From an uncultured Planctomycetaceae bacterium (GTDB taxonomy: Bacteria; Planctomycetota; Planctomycetia; Pirellulales; UBA1268), in assembly GCA_937926325.1 (NCBI GenBank), contig CALAZQ010000430.1, positions 1 through 6,760 of the forward strand: 6,760 nt of DNA. Reading direction: 5' to 3'. Positions 1 through 6,760 of the stretch are shown here, piece after piece. Under the pieces are notes generated by a model. The model had not been told where the DNA came from, made no database searches, and saw only the letters and a list, made by a program, of their open reading frames with translations. The first letter of the stretch is position 1, and each line of letters opens with the position of its first letter. The translations under genes were made by a program, and so were the position numbers.

Positions 1-2
1 GG

Positions 3-542
3 GACCGCTGGGATTGGTTGGTCGCCGAGATCGCCCGCAACCAGCCGGGAATGCGGGCTTTTTTGCGGACGCTGCTGCCCTGCGCCGGCGACGCTGATGA
101 CGTGGTGCAGGAGGCCAATCTCGTCCTCTGGCAGAAGCGGCAGGAATACGACCGATCCCGTCCGTTCGGCCCGTGGGCCCGACGGATCGCCTACCTCCAG
201 GCGCTGGCCTTTCTGAAAACCCGGTCTCGACGCCGGGAATCCAGTTTCAGCGAAGGCATGGTCGAGGTGCTGGCCGTCGCGGCCGAGGGTCGTGCGTCCG
301 CGCTCGATGTGCGGCTCGAGGCGTTGCGAGAGTGCCTCGGCAAGTTATCGGCCATGGACCGCCAGGTCGTCGTCGACCGCTACCAGGCTGGCACATCCGT
401 CGCGGCCATGGCCGAGGCGAGTCGCCGGTCTCCCAATGCGATGTCGATGCACCTGCATCGCCTGCGCAAGAAACTCGCGGAATGCGTCGCCGGCATGTTG
501 CGAGGAAACGATGACCTGTCCACCGAACCGGCGAGCATCTGA
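3..542 (+). CDS. ECF-type RNA polymerase sigma factor, Rhodopirellula/Verrucomicrobium family (5'-partial)
   Basis: This is an alternative sigma factor that directs RNA polymerase to a specific promoter set. The frame is open to the window edge (DRWDW precedes the TTG at 18), so I treat the gene as 5'-truncated rather than starting at that TTG, which has no convincing ribosome site. Counting residues from the TTG codon, sigma region 2 covers about 1-73, with the DADDVVQEANLVLW helix (core-polymerase binding) and the RPFGPWARRIAYLQALAFLK segment (promoter -10 recognition). Region 4 covers about 98-158: LRECLGKLSAMDRQVVVDRY, then a helix-turn-helix ending in MHLHRLRKKLAECV, which would bind the -35 element. 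This two-domain layout with no C-terminal extension fits the short planctomycete ECF group. The gene ends 13 nt before the FecR-like gene, the classic sigma/anti-sigma pairing. The ECF call is firm; target promoters cannot be read from the window. Confidence 0.93.
   Translation, partial: DRWDWLVAEIARNQPGMRAFLRTLLPCAGDADDVVQEANLVLWQKRQEYDRSRPFGPWARRIAYLQALAFLKTRSRRRESSFSEGMVEVLAVAAEGRASALDVRLEALRECLGKLSAMDRQVVVDRYQAGTSVAAMAEASRRSPNAMSMHLHRLRKKLAECVAGMLRGNDDLSTEPASI
502..506 (+). promoter_or_regulatory. Possible Shine-Dalgarno for an alternative FecR start at 511
   Basis: GAGGA lies 4 nt before an ATG at 511 that is in frame with the FecR-like gene and inside the end of the sigma factor gene. 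The spacing is slightly short. If used, it adds 15 residues (MTCPPNRRASDASAP) and gives a 32-nt overlap with the sigma gene. The preferred start at 556 has no clear Shine-Dalgarno of its own, so this site keeps the choice of start open. Confidence 0.35.
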
Positions 543-555
543 CGCGAGCGCACCG

Positions 556-2229
556 ATGACACCCAGCGACCATCCCCGCTTCGACGCCCTGCTCCGCCGC
601 GTGCTTGACGCGGATGTCGATGCGATACCGCCCCTCGCCGACCTCGAGGCAGCGCTCCGCGACGAGCCTGGCTTGGTCGACGAGTATCTCGCGCAGGTTG
701 AGATCGACTCCCTGTTGGCCTGGGAACTCGGCCCGTCGGAAGCCTCCGACATCGCGCTATCCGGAAAGCTGTCGGTCACGCTCCCGGCCCCGGCGTCTCC
801 CTTCAGGGTGCAGCGGTTCGGATGGCTGGCCGCTGCGATCCTGGCCTCGCTCATCGTCGGCGTCGGGGTCGGCCCCTCGCTGAACCCGTTGCGGCCGGAG
901 AAGCAATCCCGCCCCCCTGGTGTCGACGATGCGGTCGCGGTGCTGATCGACAGCGAAGACGCAACGTGGAGCAATCTTCCCGCCAGCCCCGATTTCGGGG
1001 CGACGTTCTCGCAGGGTCAATCCCTCGAGCTCGTCTCAGGCGTCGCCAGAATGGCGATGCGCAGCCGGGCGGGCATCGCGATCGAGGCACCAGCATCGAT
1101 CGATCTCATCTCGGCCGATTCGATCCTCGTGCGTAATGGCCGGGTCAGTGCGTTCGCGCCGGACGAAGCGATCGGCTTCACCCTCTGCACGCCTGACGTG
1201 GAAATCGTCGATCTCGGTACGCGGTTCGCCACGAATGTAACCGCCGACGGAACGACCGAGGTCCACGTGTTCGACGGTGCGATCTCTGTCAAACCCCGAA
1301 AGGGCGACGTCACCGGGGTGAACGCGTCGTCGGAGCTCGTCGCGACCGGTCAGGCGCGGCGGTATCGGGCGGCAGGCGGGCAGACGGAGATCGCTGTTGA
1401 CGAGTCGCGGTTCGTCGAACCTCCGGTGCTCGAGCAGTTGATTGCCGCGACGTCCGGAAGCGCGAGGCTGCGGTTTGAATTGTTTCGGCCGGAGGCCGCC
1501 GTGCGGGAGCCGCTCCCGGGAACGCTGGCGACATTAGATTTCTCGGGTCGTCGCGCCGTGGGCGACCCCCGGCTCCGTGGCGTGGATGCTGCACTTCCGC
1601 TGAAGGCCGGGGGGGCGTTCATCGGTCTCGTCGCTCCAACCGCCTCCCATGCGGGCGACGCCGTCGCCGGGGGCTACCTCGTCGCGCGAGGCCGCGAAGC
1701 GGCGGAGCCGTTCTTGGTCAATCGGCTGCAGGTGCGGCTGGCCGAGCCAATGCCGCACCGGTTTTATTTCGGAATCCGGGCCGCGTATCACGGGCTCGAC
1801 GCCGATGATTTCTTTGGATTCTGGATCGATCACAGCGTGGCTGAAAACGCCTCGCACGGCCATGCACCGACCATCGGGATCCGCGAGGGGAAGGCCTTTG
1901 GGCGGACTGACGTGAGCCATCCTGCGGTTTCGGGCAGCATCACGGATGGCAGGTGGTTCACACTCGTCGGCTGCTATGACGAGACCGCTACCGCCAAACG
2001 CCAGGCTCGACTGGCCGTGTGGCTTGATCCCCGGCTGGGAGCAGATCCCGATGCAGTGATCGACGGGCCGCTGCCGCCTGCAGCGGGGCAACTCGACGCG
2101 CTCGGCATCCGGATCGGCAGGTACACCGAGATCGACGACCGCCTTCTGATCCGCCGCATCGCGGTTGCCGCGGAGCTTGACGACGTTCTCAAGGGCTTGG
2201 GCGACATGCCGGAAGGAGGCTTGCCATGA
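556..2229 (+). CDS. FecR-domain transmembrane regulator (probable anti-sigma factor) with C-terminal LamG-like domain
   Basis: A 557-residue single-pass membrane protein that probably controls the sigma factor encoded just upstream. Residues 1-85 are predicted cytoplasmic; the stretch around 34-57 (LRDEPGLVDEYLAQVEIDSLL) resembles the N-termini of planctomycete FecR-like regulators. A hydrophobic segment at about 88-108 (WLAAAILASLIVGVGVG) should span the membrane. Residues about 126-247 form a FecR domain: AVLIDSEDATW, a Gly/Ala-rich beta repeat, and the hallmark DLGTRFA at 219-225 followed by EVHVFDGAISV. Residues about 325-545 look like a concanavalin/LamG-type beta sandwich and share motifs with the N-terminus of the next gene product. 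I chose the ATG at 556, 13 nt after the sigma stop; an ATG at 511 with a better ribosome site is possible. The frame is open back to 292, but that part is a shadow of the sigma gene. The stop overlaps the next start (ATGA). Family is well supported; anti-sigma activity is inferred from gene order, and the external signal is unknown. Confidence 0.88.
   Translation: MTPSDHPRFDALLRRVLDADVDAIPPLADLEAALRDEPGLVDEYLAQVEIDSLLAWELGPSEASDIALSGKLSVTLPAPASPFRVQRFGWLAAAILASLIVGVGVGPSLNPLRPEKQSRPPGVDDAVAVLIDSEDATWSNLPASPDFGATFSQGQSLELVSGVARMAMRSRAGIAIEAPASIDLISADSILVRNGRVSAFAPDEAIGFTLCTPDVEIVDLGTRFATNVTADGTTEVHVFDGAISVKPRKGDVTGVNASSELVATGQARRYRAAGGQTEIAVDESRFVEPPVLEQLIAATSGSARLRFELFRPEAAVREPLPGTLATLDFSGRRAVGDPRLRGVDAALPLKAGGAFIGLVAPTASHAGDAVAGGYLVARGREAAEPFLVNRLQVRLAEPMPHRFYFGIRAAYHGLDADDFFGFWIDHSVAENASHGHAPTIGIREGKAFGRTDVSHPAVSGSITDGRWFTLVGCYDETATAKRQARLAVWLDPRLGADPDAVIDGPLPPAAGQLDALGIRIGRYTEIDDRLLIRRIAVAAELDDVLKGLGDMPEGGLP
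2211..2219 (+). promoter_or_regulatory. Strong Shine-Dalgarno for the PSD1 cytochrome gene
   Basis: GGAAGGAGG lies inside the 3' end of the FecR-like gene, 6 nt before the ATG at 2226. It is an almost ideal anti-16S match and fixes the start of the cytochrome gene. It should allow strong independent initiation as well as coupling across the ATGA overlap. It is the best ribosome site in the window. Confidence 0.85.
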
Positions 2230-5200
2230 GCGCGAGGAGACTCGAGCCCCTGTGCTCGCGGAGCCTACTCGGCACGCTGGTATTCGTGTGGCTCGTGTCG
2301 GCCGCGGTTGCGACCGACACGAACTCCGCCCGGATCGCCGCCGACCCGCTGACGGCGGGCCGCTCCAGTAATTCTGCCGGTGGATACGGATGGAAGTCGC
2401 CATGGCGACTGTCGCGGGTCGGCACGGCTGCGATGACGGAGGCGGGCACAGTTCTCCACGGCATCGGCAATCGTGACAACCCTCTGCGGCGGCAGCTCGC
2501 CGAGCCGTTTCGCGGCCCTGAGCTCTTCGTCCGCTACCGGCTGCGGTACGAGGAGCCCGATGACGACGAGTTCGTAGTGCTCTGGCTCGATCGGCTGGAT
2601 GCCGGCGATGCGGCGCTGCACGCGCAGGGCGTACCGAACATCGGTATCGCGCCGGCGGTCCGGGGGCCGACCGCGGGCCGGCCGACTTTCATGGTAAGGG
2701 TCGGCACGACCCAGGTCGCCTGGAGTACCGTGGCCTTGGAACCGGACCGCGACTATCTGATCGTGGCCCGGCTGGCAAAGTCAGCCGGTGGCGAACGTGA
2801 CGACTTCGACACGCTGCAGCTGTGGGTTGATCCGAGTCCCGCTGACTTCGAAGCTCCACTCGCGACGCTCGCGCGGGTCGAGAGCCTCAACTTCATCGGC
2901 TTGGTCGGGTTCGCGACCGGTCGCAAGACCGAAGCTGACGACGCCATCGTCGTCCGTGATCTCGCCCTGACGAACGACTGGCATGCCCTCTTCGGGCAAG
3001 AGGCCCCGCCGCCGGAGGCGGCTGCGGGGGTGGCGGCGGTACCGGCCCGCGAATCCCTGCCCGGCACCCCGTGGGAGGGGGTGGTCGACTTCGGTCGCGA
3101 CGTGCATCCGTTGCTCGAACAGCGGTGCTTCGGCTGTCATGCCGGAGAGCTTCCGGAAGGCGGCGTGCGACTCGACGTCCGCCGCGAGATCCTCGGGTAT
3201 GGCACCGGCGACCCGCTGGCCGAGCCCGGGCGTGCTTCCGCCAGCCGAATCATCGATGTCGTGACATCGAGCGACCCGAAACGCAGGATGCCGCCGGAAG
3301 ACGCCGACGACCGCCTCGACGATCGCGAGGTCGGCCTTCTGGCGGCCTGGATCGAACAGGGGCTGACGTGGGACGAGGCGCTCCTGCCCGAACCGCGGAT
3401 CGAGTCAGACCATTGGGCGTTCCAGCCCGTCCGCCGGCCCGCGGTGCCCCGGGCGGCCGGGGCCGGGCCTGTCGCGAATCCCGTCGACGCGTTCATCGCG
3501 AGCAGGCTCACCGAAGTGGGGCTGGAATTCTCGGAGGTGGCCGATCCTGTCAGCCTCGTGCGGCGGCTGCACCTCGATCTCATCGGCCTGCCGCCGACGC
3601 CGGAAGACGTGGAGGCCTTCCGCGCGGACTGGGCACGGGATCCCGACGCCACGCTGCGGGCCACGGTCGATCGGCTGCTCGATTCGCGGCACTACGGCGA
3701 GCGATGGGGGAGGTATTGGCTCGACCTCGCCCGCTGGGCGGAAAGCCACGGGCATCAGCATGACGTGCCGCGACCGTATGCCTGGCGCTACCGCGACTAT
3801 GTCATCTCGTCGTTCAACGCCGACAAGCCGTATGACCGGTTCCTGGCGGAGCAACTCGCCGGCGACGAACTGCGGCCCTACGCCGACGAAAACCTGATCG
3901 CCACCGGCTTCCTGGCGGCGGCGCGAATCAGCGGAAACGACATGGACAAGGCCGCCCAGCGGAACGACGTTCTGGTCGACATCGTCAACGCGACCGGCAG
4001 CGCCGTGCTCGGCCTCACGCTCGAGTGCGCCCAGTGCCACAACCACAAGTTCGAGCCGATCAGCCAGCGGGATTACTACCGGATGCAGGCGTTCTTCGTG
4101 AAAGGCCAGCTCGCCAATCTGACGCTACGGGATCCGGCCGCCGCTAATCCGCTCGACCTCAAGAACTGGATGACCGCGGATGGCTATCGGTGGTACATCC
4201 GCGAGAGCAAGAAGTGGATCAAGGCGAAGGATCAGACGCAGCCCCACACCTGGGGCTATATCGCGCCCGGGACGGCCGACCCCGGGATTCGGCGGCTTCC
4301 CGAGGCCAATCGCGATCCCCTCGTCTGGAAGCCGCAGGATCTGGCCGCCACCCGCGGGCGTCTGCTCGTGCGTGGAGATGTCCATCGCCCGGGTCCGGAG
4401 GTGGCGCCGGGCTGGCCGGAAGTGCTCGGGGGCCTACCCGATCAGGGCGACGACCTCACGCGGCGCGATCTGGTCGCCTGGCTGACCGACCTTGGCAATC
4501 CGCTCGTGGCCCGGGTCTGGGTGAACCGCCTCTGGCAGTGGCACTTCGGCCGCGGCATCGTGAAGACGGCGAGCGACTTCGGCACGGCCGGCAGCCCTCC
4601 CACCCATCCGCAACTGCTCGATTGGCTGGCCAGCGAACTCATGGACCATGGCTGGAGCACGAAGCACATCCATCGCCTGATCGTGCTCTCCCGGACCTAC
4701 CGGCAGGCACGGAAACTCGATGCCGCCGCGCTGGCGACCGACCCCGAAAACACGCTCCTCTGGACGTGGCCGCGACGGCGGCTCGAGGCGGAAGCGATCC
4801 GCGACGTGGCTCTCGCGGTGTCGGGCGAACTGGACCGCGAGGTGGGCGGGCCGAGCGTGCCGCCCCAGCGGGAGGAGCAGTCGCTCCGCCGCACGCTTTA
4901 CCTGTATCAGCGGCGTAGCGAGCTGCCGGATGCGATGACCCTCTTCGACGCCCCGGACACGATCTGCAGCTGTGCGGAGCGCGAGGTTTCCACCGTCGCC
5001 CTGCAGCCGCTCTACCTGCTCAACAGCCCGTTCATGATGCGGCGGGCCGAAGCCTTCGCGAAGCGTGTGGACAGCCTCGCCGGAGCCGCCCCCGAAGCCC
5101 GCATCGCCGCCGCCTTCCAGCTGGCGCTCGGGCGGCAGCCGGACGCCGACGAGGCCGCGCGGGCCGCCGCGTGGCTCGCCGGGGCGGCCGACGGTGAGAA

Positions 5201-5257
5201 GGCGTTCATCGGCTTCTGCCACGCCGTCATGAACCTCAATGAGGCGATCTACATCCC

Positions 5258-5261
<4 letters not shown>
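2226..5261 (+). CDS. PSD1-type planctomycete cytochrome c protein (LamG-like + PSCyt1 + DUF1549 + DUF1553)
   Basis: A 1011-residue exported protein of the large planctomycete cytochrome family. Residues 1-29 are a Sec signal peptide (basic start, core [16 protein letters not shown], likely cut after AVA). Residues about 36-252 are a LamG/concanavalin-like module ([25 protein letters not shown]). After a Pro/Ala linker at 256-275, PSCyt1 covers about 285-380, with haem site CFGCH at 301-305 and a possible Met ligand in RRMPPED (M355). DUF1549/PSCyt2 covers about 417-625 ([32 protein letters not shown]) and holds a second CxxCH, CAQCH, at 601-605. DUF1553 covers about 735-1000 ([41 protein letters not shown]). 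No stop or frameshift interrupts it. The start is set by GGAAGGAGG 6 nt upstream. The start overlaps the FecR-like gene and the stop overlaps the DUF1501 gene, each by 4 nt. It is likely an extracytoplasmic redox protein; the substrate is not established for the family, and a carbohydrate is a common guess. Confidence 0.93.
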
Positions 5262-6725
<1,464 letters not shown>

Positions 6726-6727
<2 letters not shown>

Positions 6728-6730
6728 GGG
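6726..6730 (+). promoter_or_regulatory. Shine-Dalgarno for the downstream partial gene
   Basis: AGGGG overlaps the TAG stop of the DUF1501 gene and sits 6 nt before the ATG at 6737. The 12 bases from 6729 through the start codon (GGCTTGCCATGA) are identical to those at the cytochrome gene start (2218-2229), which supports this ATG as a real start. Confidence 0.6.
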
Positions 6731-6736
6731 CTTGCC

Positions 6737-6760
6737 ATGATTCGATTCGTTGCCACCGCC
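6737..6760 (+). CDS. Start of a further co-directional gene (3'-partial, product unknown)
   Basis: Only eight codons are visible (MIRFVATA). A basic residue followed by hydrophobic residues could be the beginning of a signal peptide, consistent with another exported protein in the same operon. It begins 9 nt after the DUF1501 stop, with AGGGG at good spacing. Nothing about its function can be read; exported proteins of several kinds occur after DUF1501 genes in planctomycetes. Confidence 0.5.

Noticed and set aside
18..20. TTG as the true start of the sigma factor
   Set aside because: The frame stays open upstream to the window edge, there is no ribosome site, and starting here would clip the beginning of sigma region 2.
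292..555. An 88-codon N-terminal extension of the FecR-like frame into the sigma gene
   Set aside because: The extension is the +1 shadow of the sigma region 4 coding sequence, rich in Arg/Ser/Cys with no domain. Regulator-like sequence begins at about 556, or 511 at the earliest.
986..1001. Hairpin GCCCCG-ATTT-CGGGGC as a terminator
   Set aside because: It lies inside the FecR domain coding sequence with no T-tract after it, and the genes continue as an operon.
1534..2403. A 289-codon minus-strand frame across the FecR/cytochrome junction
   Set aside because: It overlaps two well-supported + strand genes, has Arg/Pro-rich composition typical of a shadow frame, and shows no recognisable motif.
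3253..3270. Perfect inverted repeat TCGATGTC-GT-GACATCGA as a possible operator
   Set aside because: It is deep inside the cytochrome coding sequence (PSCyt1), far from any promoter position, and is explained by the codons for a conserved stretch. A single occurrence gives no support for a binding site.
4240..4257. Hairpin AGCCCCA-CACC-TGGGGCT as a terminator or regulatory RNA
   Set aside because: It is intragenic in the cytochrome gene and no T-run follows; such stems arise often in GC-rich coding DNA.
4965..4973. CSC in the cytochrome (C914, C916) as a further haem or metal site
   Set aside because: There is no CxxCH, and one Cys here matches a conserved position in DUF1553 as I recall it. 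There is no adjacent His to support haem attachment.

Overview
The window is GC-rich, densely coding DNA read almost entirely from the + strand. It carries an accessory operon of a type known mainly from Planctomycetota. The diagnostic content is an ECF sigma factor of the Rhodopirellula/Verrucomicrobium kind, a membrane-anchored FecR-domain protein, a large exported cytochrome with the PSCyt1-DUF1549-DUF1553 architecture, and a DUF1501 protein with a Tat signal. Together these point to a planctomycete, possibly a Pirellulales-like lineage. The phylum-level call is firm; anything finer is a guess.

Layout, left to right: the 3' part of the ECF sigma factor gene (to 542), whose start lies upstream; the FecR-like regulator (556-2229); the PSD1 cytochrome (2226-5261); the DUF1501 protein (5258-6727); and the first eight codons of a further gene (from 6737). 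Gaps are 13 nt or less, and two junctions are 4-nt ATGA stop/start overlaps. There is no intergenic space for an internal promoter or terminator, so the genes are almost certainly one transcription unit whose promoter lies upstream. No RNA genes, mobile elements or CRISPR arrays were seen, and no stretch over 300 bases lacks a gene.

Likely logic, which is inference: the FecR-like protein spans the inner membrane and controls the sigma factor in response to something outside the cytoplasm, and the sigma factor controls this or related operons. The two downstream proteins act outside the cytoplasm. The cytochrome is Sec-exported with two CxxCH haem sites, and the DUF1501 protein (alkaline-phosphatase-like fold) is Tat-exported. 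The substrate and reaction of PSD1/DUF1501 pairs are not established; polysaccharide or sulfated-glycan use is the usual suggestion.

The most interesting observation is that the extracytoplasmic C-terminus of the FecR-like regulator and the N-terminus of the cytochrome seem to carry the same concanavalin/LamG-like module, with the same short motifs in the same order and similar spacing. That suggests sensor and effector recognise the same ligand, or each other.
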